Of a stretch of 5,122 nucleotides of DNA, positions 1 through 5,122 are shown in pieces. The DNA comes from an uncultured Flavobacteriales bacterium (GTDB lineage Bacteria; Bacteroidota; Bacteroidia; Flavobacteriales_D; Crocinitomicaceae). The translations under genes were made by a program, and so were the position numbers. The first letter of the stretch is position 1; each line of letters begins with the position of its first letter. The DNA lies in contig CAJWCX010000114.1 in the NCBI GenBank assembly GCA_913031405.1, positions 1-5,122 of the forward strand, read 5' to 3'. The notes below the pieces were generated by a model. The model saw nothing but the letters and a program-made list of their open reading frames with translations. It was not told the origin of the DNA and ran no database searches.

Positions 1-753
1 ATTATTATGCCACGCGATTTTTTGATCATGATGAATAATTTTCTCTCTGCAAGTGGAATGCCACAGCTTTCAGATGATTTAGTTAAAGATCTGAAAATAA
101 AACTCAAAATAGGAGGTCGACATTCTGGAGAGATGATTTCTGCTAGAATAGTAGGCTTTACTAATGAGCTTTCATCTATTTTAGTTCCGGAAGCTTTTCT
201 ATTATGGGCCAATCAAAAATTCGGTAACCAAGAGAAAAAAATGATCAGTCAGCTTGTTGTCAAGAGTAATGAAGGCCAATTTGGATTACTAGAAAATTAT
301 CTAAAAGAGAATAAATTGGAATCCAAAAAATCACAATTGTTAATTGCTCGGCTTAAAAGCACATTGGGTATTTTGCTTTCTGTTATTTCGGGGATTTCTT
401 TTATAACCGTTTTTTTGGCAGTTCTTGTTTTGGTGCAATACTTGCAATTAATTTTAGCCAAAAATGACTATGAAATTAAGACCTTAATTCGCCTAGGGCA
501 TTCTCCTCACGTGATTATTCGTGTTTTCATAAGTTATTTTTCTACTGTTTTTGTTTTGGTTTCGGGTATCGCTTTTTTGTGCTTTATTTTTTCCAAAAAT
601 TATTTAGATCAAATGTTTCTTTCTAATGGGATCTCTTTAGATAACCATTATTCTATTTATCTATTCTGGGTTTCCATTATGATTCTACTTGTTTTCATTT
701 TTTCCATTTGGACGAGTTCAAAGAACCGTATTGAAAAAGCTGTTCATTCTTAA
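1..753 (+). CDS. FtsX/MacB-like ABC transporter permease, C-terminal part (5' truncated by window)
   Basis: This is the C-terminal part of an inner-membrane permease subunit of an ABC transporter of the FtsX/MacB/LolE class. The frame is open back to base 1, and the ATG at base 7 falls inside a conserved-looking PRDFL stretch, so the true start is almost certainly upstream of the window. Counting from that internal Met, residues 1-115 are soluble and would be the end of the periplasmic domain, with a VGFTNELSSILVPEAF segment near residue 49 that I recognise from Bacteroidota permeases of this type. Three hydrophobic segments follow at about 120-150, 172-197 and 217-235. The loop after the first contains IKTLIRLGHSP, the position and style of the short cytoplasmic helix that contacts the ATPase in this fold. 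It ends with a short basic tail. The substrate cannot be told. Relatives usually have about 400 residues, so roughly 150 are missing here. The cell-division FtsX is less likely because the periplasmic domain is different. Confidence 0.85.
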   Translation: MIMPRDFLIMMNNFLSASGMPQLSDDLVKDLKIKLKIGGRHSGEMISARIVGFTNELSSILVPEAFLLWANQKFGNQEKKMISQLVVKSNEGQFGLLENYLKENKLESKKSQLLIARLKSTLGILLSVISGISFITVFLAVLVLVQYLQLILAKNDYEIKTLIRLGHSPHVIIRVFISYFSTVFVLVSGIAFLCFIFSKNYLDQMFLSNGISLDNHYSIYLFWVSIMILLVFIFSIWTSSKNRIEKAVHS

Positions 754-778
754 TGGTTAAAGATTTGTTAAAAGCATG

Positions 779-786
779 TAAATTTG
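779..786 (+). promoter_or_regulatory. Candidate Bacteroidota -7 promoter box (TAAATTTG) upstream of the thioredoxin gene
   Basis: TAAATTTG matches the Bacteroidota -7 consensus TAnnTTTG exactly and lies in the 78-base gap between the permease gene and the thioredoxin-like gene, 45 bases before its ATG. A start of transcription near 791-795 would give a leader of about 40 bases. The -33 element is not convincing: a TTTG at 764-767 is only 11 bases upstream, whereas about 17-20 is expected. The box is seen directly; its function is inferred. Confidence 0.4.
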
Positions 787-799
787 CTCTAAGGCAACG

Positions 800-816
800 A
801 AATTAAATTAAATTAA
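800..816 (+). repeat. Short AAATT tandem repeat in the leader of the thioredoxin gene
   Basis: Three perfect copies of AAATT plus a further AA sit 15 bases before the ATG at 832. No Shine-Dalgarno sequence is visible here, and A/T-rich unstructured leaders are normal for translation initiation in Bacteroidota. The repeat may simply reflect that. It is too short to call a slippage switch. Confidence 0.5.
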
Positions 817-831
817 CACAAAATTTATCCA

Positions 832-2385
832 ATGAAAAAAGGACTCTTATTTATTGCATTATTTCTTGTTTTTTCTGGCTACTCTCAAAAAATCTCATTT
901 AAGATCAACAATCTAAAAGATACAACCGTTAATCTGGTTAAGTATTTTGGTGAGAAACTTTATTACGCTGATACAGCGATTATGCAAAATGGCCGCATAC
1001 AGTTTGATGGAAAAAAACAGGTGCCAGGTATTTATGCATTGTGGCTACCTGGACAAAAGTATTTTGACTTTGTCTATAACAATGAGGATATATCAATGGA
1101 AACGACTTTACCTGATCTCATGGGGTCGCTCAAAGTTTTAAAATCCGAAGAAAACAAGGTTTTCATTCCATACATACGATTTATAAGCAGCCACAAGTCT
1201 CAGGTCAATCAACTCATGAATGAGCGCTCAATACTAGAAGAAGGCACAAAAGCATATAAGGATTTAAGTATTCAAATTGATAGGATCAATAAGGAGGTCA
1301 AGGATTACCAAAATAATCTTTTGGTCAAGCACTACGGAAAGCTGGCGGCCAAGGTAGTTAAAATGTCTATGGAAATTGAGGTTCCTCCTCCACCAAAGGA
1401 TGCAAATGGAAATATTATTGATTCCAATTTTTCTTTCAATTATTATCGTTCTCATTTTTGGGATAATGTAGATTTAACTGATGATGCCTTGGTAAATAAT
1501 CCTGTCTTTCATAATAAACTCAAGACATATTTTGGAGAACGAATGATGGTCCAGCATTGGGATTCGGTTTTGAATTTTGCCTTTCCGTTTTGTGATGCGT
1601 TGAATCCTGAAAGTCGCATGTTTGAGTATTGTGTGGGCTGGATTACCTCTTCCTTCGGAAAAAGCAAAATTATGGGCATGGATAAGGTTTATATCGAAAT
1701 GCTTAATAGATACTATTGCACCAAGAATTCAAAAGGTGAGCATCCAGCATTTTGGGTTTCGGATGATAAATTTGATGAGCTTTGCGAAAATTTAAGTAAC
1801 AAAAGGAGGCTTACTGTAGGTTCAGTTCCACCCAACCTCATATTAAAGGATACAACAGATAAAAATTGGCAGGATTTTTATTCTTTAACTTCTGAATATA
1901 CCATATTGTATTTCTGGGATCCAGAATGTGGTCATTGTAAGAAAACCACCCCAAAGCTTGAAACGCTTTATCAGAAAAAGTTTAAAGACCGGAATGTAGC
2001 AATTTTTGCTGTGGGCAAAGCGATTGGTGAGGATTTTGACAAATGGAAATCTTTCATTCGTAAAAACGACTTAAACTTTTTTAATGTGGCTGTGACCGAT
2101 GAGCTCTATAAACAAGCTCAAGAAGCCCCTGAAAAATTAGTGCAGCTTTATCCCGGCGAACCGGGAAAACCAACTACATTGGAGTCCCTAAATTATCAGA
2201 ACACATATGATATTTTTTCAACACCAAAAGTTTTTGTGTTGGATAAAGACAAGAAAATCATAGCCAAGAGTATCTCTATATCTCAGCTCGAGGACATGAT
2301 TGACCGACTTCAAGACAAAAAGGGCCTTCCAAAGCTTTTTCCTCCCGATCCCGAAGAGGATGCTCAAATGCAAAAGAAAGAGTAA
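832..2385 (+). CDS. Exported TlpA-like thioredoxin-fold protein with DUF4369 and DUF5106-type regions
   Basis: This is a predicted periplasmic thiol-disulfide oxidoreductase of 517 residues. A signal peptide occupies residues 1-18 (basic MKKG start, hydrophobic core, then SGYS before Q19). Residues 20 to about 115 resemble DUF4369, a beta-rich domain with the DTAIMQNGRIQFDG pattern. Residues about 120-325 form a helical, charged middle region with YYRSHFWDNVDLTDD and NNPVFHNKLKTYF, which I recognise from the DUF5106 thioredoxin-like proteins of Bacteroidota. The thioredoxin domain covers about 328-490. Its active site is C366-G-H-C369 in FWDPECGHCKK, and the partner cis-proline is P465 in STPKVFVLD. 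Unusual details are a PPPP run at 185-188, a PGEPGKP-containing insertion of about 35 residues before the cis-proline strand, and an acidic/basic tail after 495. The gene starts 78 bases after the permease gene and ends 9 bases before the nrnA-type gene, so it probably heads the operon. The domain family is clear; the redox partner is unknown. Confidence 0.92.
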   Translation: MKKGLLFIALFLVFSGYSQKISFKINNLKDTTVNLVKYFGEKLYYADTAIMQNGRIQFDGKKQVPGIYALWLPGQKYFDFVYNNEDISMETTLPDLMGSLKVLKSEENKVFIPYIRFISSHKSQVNQLMNERSILEEGTKAYKDLSIQIDRINKEVKDYQNNLLVKHYGKLAAKVVKMSMEIEVPPPPKDANGNIIDSNFSFNYYRSHFWDNVDLTDDALVNNPVFHNKLKTYFGERMMVQHWDSVLNFAFPFCDALNPESRMFEYCVGWITSSFGKSKIMGMDKVYIEMLNRYYCTKNSKGEHPAFWVSDDKFDELCENLSNKRRLTVGSVPPNLILKDTTDKNWQDFYSLTSEYTILYFWDPECGHCKKTTPKLETLYQKKFKDRNVAIFAVGKAIGEDFDKWKSFIRKNDLNFFNVAVTDELYKQAQEAPEKLVQLYPGEPGKPTTLESLNYQNTYDIFSTPKVFVLDKDKKIIAKSISISQLEDMIDRLQDKKGLPKLFPPDPEEDAQMQKKE

Positions 2386-2394
2386 TTTTGTTTC

Positions 2395-3372
2395 ATGGTT
2401 GAAACCTTTAAATCCCTTTTATCTAATGCCCAGGAAATACTTATTACTACTCATAAGTCACCGGATGGTGATGCCGTGGGTAGTTCCGTGGCTTGTTATG
2501 AGTTCTTAAAAGCCTGCGGTAAGAATCCTTTTGTATTACTACCTGATACTCCCTCACAAATTTTGATGCCTTTTTTAAATGGAGTTGATTACGGTTTTTA
2601 TGAAGATGGATTTGATTACAGTTCTTTTGAGCTTGTTTTTTGTTTGGATTACAACCATACATTCCGAGTAGGTGAAGAAATGTCAACAATTTTTGAAGGT
2701 CTGAAATGTAAAAAAATCATGATTGATCACCATCCAGAACCAAGTTCTTTTTGTGACCTAACAATATCGAAGCCAGATGTTTGTTCGACCGCTCAATTGT
2801 TTTTTGAGGTCATCGAAGAAGCTGAGATGCTCTCAAAGTTAAATACTAAGGCTTGTGAGTCTATTTATTTAGGTATTATGACAGACACAGGTTCTTTTCG
2901 TTATCCTTCAGTTACGGCAAAGACACATGAGGTTATTTCAAAGGTAATCTCCAATGGAGTGCTTCCCAATAAAATTCATGAAAGTATATTTGATCAAAAC
3001 ACAAGTGAACAGTTGAAGTTAAGAGGTTTTGCTGTTTCAAACAAAATGCAACTTATAGAAAATAGCCCTGTTGGTTTTATGGATCTGTCCTTGGATGAAC
3101 TGAACCATTTTAATTATAAAAAAGGTGATACCGAAGGTTTGGTTAATGTCATTCTTTCAACTAGAGGTATATCTATTGCCATTTTTATGATGGAAAATCA
3201 GGATGGCAAAGTAAAAATGTCTTTCCGTTCAAAAGGAAAATATGTTGTCAATAAATTTGCTCAAAAATATTTTAATGGCGGCGGGCATAAATACGCTGCT
3301 GGTGGAATGAGTGAGCTGTCCTTGTCAGAAACAAAAGACCTTTTATTGAGGCATTACAAAGAGTTATTATGA
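2395..3372 (+). CDS. nrnA: DHH/DHHA1 phosphoesterase, NrnA-type oligoribonuclease / pAp phosphatase
   Basis: This is a cytoplasmic metal-dependent phosphoesterase of 325 residues, the usual length for the NrnA family. Such enzymes degrade 2-5-nucleotide RNA fragments and often also dephosphorylate pAp to AMP. All the expected motifs are present. Motif I is H20-K-S-P-D24-G-D26-A-V-G-S. D85 lies in VFCLDYNH, the signature D111-H112-H113 in IDHHPEP, and D164 in MTDTGSFRYPS. The C-terminal DHHA1 domain (about 215-325) has the substrate-binding SFRSKG at 276-281 and GGGH at 295-298, followed by KYAAGG. Nothing essential looks lost, so it should be active. It begins 9 bases after the thioredoxin-like gene, without a visible ribosome binding site, and its TGA overlaps the next ATG by 4 bases (ATGA), which indicates translational coupling to the GldI-like gene. 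Family assignment is firm; which of the two reactions dominates cannot be told from sequence. Confidence 0.95.
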   Translation: MVETFKSLLSNAQEILITTHKSPDGDAVGSSVACYEFLKACGKNPFVLLPDTPSQILMPFLNGVDYGFYEDGFDYSSFELVFCLDYNHTFRVGEEMSTIFEGLKCKKIMIDHHPEPSSFCDLTISKPDVCSTAQLFFEVIEEAEMLSKLNTKACESIYLGIMTDTGSFRYPSVTAKTHEVISKVISNGVLPNKIHESIFDQNTSEQLKLRGFAVSNKMQLIENSPVGFMDLSLDELNHFNYKKGDTEGLVNVILSTRGISIAIFMMENQDGKVKMSFRSKGKYVVNKFAQKYFNGGGHKYAAGGMSELSLSETKDLLLRHYKELL

Positions 3373-3899
3373 GGGTCATTTCGCTTGTCTTTCTACTCAT
3401 CCTTATGGCTTGCAGGAATTCTGAACCCGCAGAGAATAAACCTCCTGACTTATCAAAGTCAGAATGGTCTGAAGAACTCTCCATTGATTTCAATCAAGAA
3501 ATTCATATCCGAGAAGAGCTGGATATCCAAATTTATTTGGCGCATCATAAAGATCTGCACATGTCAAAAACAGAATCGGGTTTGCGTTACATAATTGCTC
3601 GAGGGAGTTATGAAGATGCCAAGGCACCTCGAGAAGGTGAAATCGTAACTTTGGATGTTAAAACCAGTCTTTTAAAAACAGGAGAATTATGTCATCAAAC
3701 GGACTCTATTCCACTCAGGTTTGTTTTGGGTAGAAGCGAGGTTCCGTCAGGGCTTCAAGAAGGTGTGAAGTTGATGCGTATTACTGATAAAGCTCGTTTT
3801 ATTTTACCAAGTTATTTAGGAGGTGGATTATTGGGTCAAGATTATATTCCACCTCAAGCTGTATTGATTATTGATGCTGTTTTATTAAATATTGAATAA
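3369..3899 (+). CDS. gldI: GldI-like FKBP-fold lipoprotein with degenerate active site
   Basis: This is a predicted lipoprotein of 176 residues with a lipobox LMAC (C15) after a short hydrophobic signal. No acidic cluster of the kind that exports Bacteroidota lipoproteins to the cell surface follows C15, so it probably faces the periplasm. A charged region runs to about 65, then an FKBP-type peptidyl-prolyl isomerase domain covers about 70-176 (SGLRYII, GLQEGVKLM, FILPSYLGGG, YIPP). Length, lipobox and domain match GldI, a lipoprotein required for gliding in Flavobacterium johnsoniae. Aligned to human FKBP12, several pocket residues are replaced: Y26 by V97, F36/D37 by C108/H109, W59 by L129 and Y82 by G152. 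It therefore may bind or chaperone rather than isomerise. It overlaps nrnA by 4 bases and the next gene by 1 base. The FKBP lipoprotein call is strong; the exact gldI orthology is moderate, and no other gliding gene is in view. Confidence 0.8.
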   Translation: MRVISLVFLLILMACRNSEPAENKPPDLSKSEWSEELSIDFNQEIHIREELDIQIYLAHHKDLHMSKTESGLRYIIARGSYEDAKAPREGEIVTLDVKTSLLKTGELCHQTDSIPLRFVLGRSEVPSGLQEGVKLMRITDKARFILPSYLGGGLLGQDYIPPQAVLIIDAVLLNIE

Positions 3900-4813
3900 T
3901 GAAAATAAAAATCGGTATTATCATGTTTATCATTTTATTGGGCTGTGAACTTGTGGAACAAAAAAACACAAAGAATCCACAATTAAAAACTCAAGGCAAG
4001 TCAAGTCAAGATTTGGTTCTTGATTCATCAGTACAATTTTCTTCAGATTCAAGTCGATTAGAATCGTTAAGTATCCCCATTGAAGACTCGATCAATGTAA
4101 ATCTTATAGAAATTGAAGATGAATTTGATTTCGTATACTCAAGTAGACTGAAGAGTGGCGTCAAAATAAAATGGATAGAACGAAATACGGGAAAAAAGAT
4201 AAAGTCAGATGAAATGCTTATGCTCGAATACCGTTTAAGCCTTCCGGATGGACGAATTGTGGATGGGAACAATAAAATGAAAATGCCCTATTTACCCTTT
4301 GTTGTGGGGTATAATATGCAACAGAAAGGTTGGGATTTGGCGCTAAGAGAAATGAGTGTTGGTGATGTAGCAAAAATAGAAATCCCTTCTAAGCTGGCTT
4401 ATGGTTCAAAGGGCCTCGGTTCTGTTATCCCACCCAACACCGACAATTGGTTATTTGTTAAAATACATGGCATGGTAAAACCAGATTATGATCAGAACGG
4501 TATTCGTTATTGGGAACTTCGATCGGGAGAAGAATCAATGAGTCGGAATAAGGTGAAATTTCACATGATTGCCTCAACAAAAAACAAAGCAAATATCTTT
4601 AATACTTACGCCTCAAACTTCCCACTAACTTATACCTCAGGACAAAAAAATTACCCTAAAGGTCTTGAGCGAGTGTTAAAAAAAGCAAAGAAAGGTCAAT
4701 ACTTATTTTTGATTCTTGATTCCGATATGGCCTATGGAACTAAGGGCTATAGTGACCTAATTCAAGCAGATGAATCTGTTTTTTACAATTTGAAAATTAT
4801 AGATGTGGAATAG
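3899..4813 (+). CDS. Lipoprotein with tandem FKBP-type peptidyl-prolyl isomerase domains
   Basis: This is a predicted periplasm-facing lipoprotein of 304 residues. The signal ends in a lipobox LLGC (C16), and residues 17 to about 85 form a Ser/Asp-rich, probably flexible linker. The first FKBP domain (about 88-193) is close to canonical. It keeps counterparts of FKBP12 Y26 (Y111), D37 (D122), F46 (F134), W59 (W145 in KGWDLAL), Y82 (Y168 in LAYGSKG), the IPP at 177-179 and F99 (F186). It is likely an active prolyl isomerase for exported proteins. The second domain (about 200-304) begins with GIRYWELRSG and repeats the fold (KGLERVLKKAKKGQ, MAYGTKG) but is worn: M223 for Y26, N235 for D37 and L256 for W59, with Y279 kept. 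The start codon shares its A with the TAA of the GldI-like gene (TAATG), so translation is probably coupled. Neighbour and fold suggest it arose from, or works with, the GldI-like protein; that part is inference. Confidence 0.88.
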   Translation: MKIKIGIIMFIILLGCELVEQKNTKNPQLKTQGKSSQDLVLDSSVQFSSDSSRLESLSIPIEDSINVNLIEIEDEFDFVYSSRLKSGVKIKWIERNTGKKIKSDEMLMLEYRLSLPDGRIVDGNNKMKMPYLPFVVGYNMQQKGWDLALREMSVGDVAKIEIPSKLAYGSKGLGSVIPPNTDNWLFVKIHGMVKPDYDQNGIRYWELRSGEESMSRNKVKFHMIASTKNKANIFNTYASNFPLTYTSGQKNYPKGLERVLKKAKKGQYLFLILDSDMAYGTKGYSDLIQADESVFYNLKIIDVE

Positions 4814-4830
4814 TTATCACTCATTATTGT

Positions 4831-4838
4831 TAATTTTG
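4831..4838 (+). promoter_or_regulatory. Candidate Bacteroidota -7 promoter box (TAATTTTG) before the last gene
   Basis: TAATTTTG matches TAnnTTTG and lies in the 42-base gap after the tandem-FKBP gene, 17 bases ahead of the next ATG. Transcription would start around 4843-4847 and leave a very short leader. No TTG-type -33 element is found at the expected distance; the nearest TTTG is at 4789-4792, too far away. No terminator hairpin is visible in the same gap, so read-through from the operon is also possible. Confidence 0.35.
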
Positions 4839-4855
4839 CACACTGTAAATTTATT

Positions 4856-5122
4856 ATGAGATTTTTCATTTTCTTTATTATTTTACTCCATTCTATTTTA
4901 CTTTCGGCGCAAATTGCTATAGATACTACTGAAAGCGAATACGGTAAAATTGTGTTGTTTTCAGATCAATCATGGGAATTGGTAAAGGATCCTAACTTTA
5001 ACGGTGTTCTTAACAATAGAGTTCATGAGCTTATGAATTCTGAAGAACTGGGAAGGCACGAGCTCGATTGGAAAACAGATGATTGCTATAGTCGCTCTAA
5101 TGACCTAACTAAGCTTAAAGAT
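4856..5122 (+). CDS. Exported protein, N-terminal 89 residues (3' truncated by window); possible M23-type peptidase
   Basis: This open frame runs off the end of the window. Translated from the ATG, it begins with a clear signal peptide: MRFF, a hydrophobic stretch to about residue 16, then LSA before Q19, so the protein is secreted or periplasmic. The visible mature part has a KIVLFSDQSWEL strand pattern (31-42), a FNGVLNNRVHELM helix (48-60), W72, C77 and NDLTKLKD (82-89). This layout, ending in a DLTK-(L/M)-KD motif, reminds me of the N-terminal region that precedes the metallopeptidase domain in some Bacteroidota M23 family (LytM-like) cell-wall peptidases. The catalytic HxxxD and HxH motifs would lie beyond the window, so the function is only a suggestion. 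The start is well fixed: the first in-frame stop upstream is the TAG of the preceding gene at 4811-4813, with no ATG between. It lies 42 bases downstream in the same reading frame as that gene. Confidence 0.6.
   Translation, partial: MRFFIFFIILLHSILLSAQIAIDTTESEYGKIVLFSDQSWELVKDPNFNGVLNNRVHELMNSEELGRHELDWKTDDCYSRSNDLTKLKD

Noticed and set aside
7..9. ATG at base 7 as the true start of the permease gene
   Set aside because: The frame is open upstream to base 1, the Met sits within a family-like PRDFL motif, and an FtsX/MacB-type permease needs an N-terminal membrane helix and more of the periplasmic domain.
754..831. Possible terminator for the permease gene
   Set aside because: I find no stem-loop followed by a T-tract in this gap, only a promoter-like box and AT-rich leader.
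1264..1455. Antisense open frame inside the thioredoxin-like gene
   Set aside because: It lies wholly within a well-supported gene on the other strand, has no recognisable domain and no promoter or start context; it is a shadow of the AT-rich coding sequence.
3997..4010. CAAGT repeated nearly three times in the linker of the tandem-FKBP lipoprotein, a possible phase-variation tract
   Set aside because: Fewer than three copies of a pentamer is too short for credible slippage, and it falls in a low-complexity Ser/Gln linker where such repeats are expected.
4006..4272. Antisense open frame inside the tandem-FKBP gene
   Set aside because: Ser/Ile-rich translation is what the reverse complement of the Ser/Asp-rich linker gives; no independent support for a gene.
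4814..4855. Possible terminator after the tandem-FKBP gene
   Set aside because: No inverted repeat of useful length is visible; read-through into the last gene cannot be excluded.

Overview
This is an AT-rich, gene-dense window with every gene on the + strand. It most likely comes from the chromosome of a member of the Bacteroidota, probably Flavobacteriales. The evidence is: a three-part secreted thioredoxin of the DUF4369/DUF5106 type that is typical of this phylum; a GldI-like FKBP lipoprotein; signal peptides ending in an -SQ/-AQ style; no clear Shine-Dalgarno sequences; and TAnnTTTG boxes of the kind used as the Bacteroidota -7 promoter element. The taxonomic call is inference from these traits, not from a database match.

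Layout. (1) 1-753 is the C-terminal part of an FtsX/MacB-like ABC transporter permease whose 5' end lies outside the window. (2) A 78-base gap carries a candidate promoter and a short AT-rich leader with an AAATT repeat. (3) 832-2385 is an exported thioredoxin-fold protein with a CGHC active site. (4) Nine bases later, 2395-3372 is a complete DHH/DHHA1 phosphoesterase of the NrnA family. (5) 3369-3899 overlaps it by 4 bases and encodes a GldI-like FKBP lipoprotein whose catalytic pocket residues are largely replaced. (6) 3899-4813 overlaps that by 1 base and encodes a second lipoprotein, with one canonical and one degenerate FKBP domain. (7) After 42 bases with another TAnnTTTG box, 4856-5122 is the start of an exported protein that runs off the window and may be an M23-type peptidase.

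How the genes fit together. Genes 832-4813 look like one transcription unit: a periplasmic redox protein, a cytoplasmic nanoRNase/pAp phosphatase and two periplasm-facing prolyl isomerase-type lipoproteins. The envelope members would serve folding or redox quality control of exported proteins, possibly gliding/type IX secretion components in view of the GldI resemblance. The translationally coupled cytoplasmic NrnA-type enzyme is the odd partner. I see no mobile element, CRISPR array, RNA gene or clear terminator. Most of the window is well-known family content. The more unusual points are the three FKBP folds in a row with graded loss of active-site residues and the coupling of nrnA to them. 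I do not see evidence for a wholly new system.
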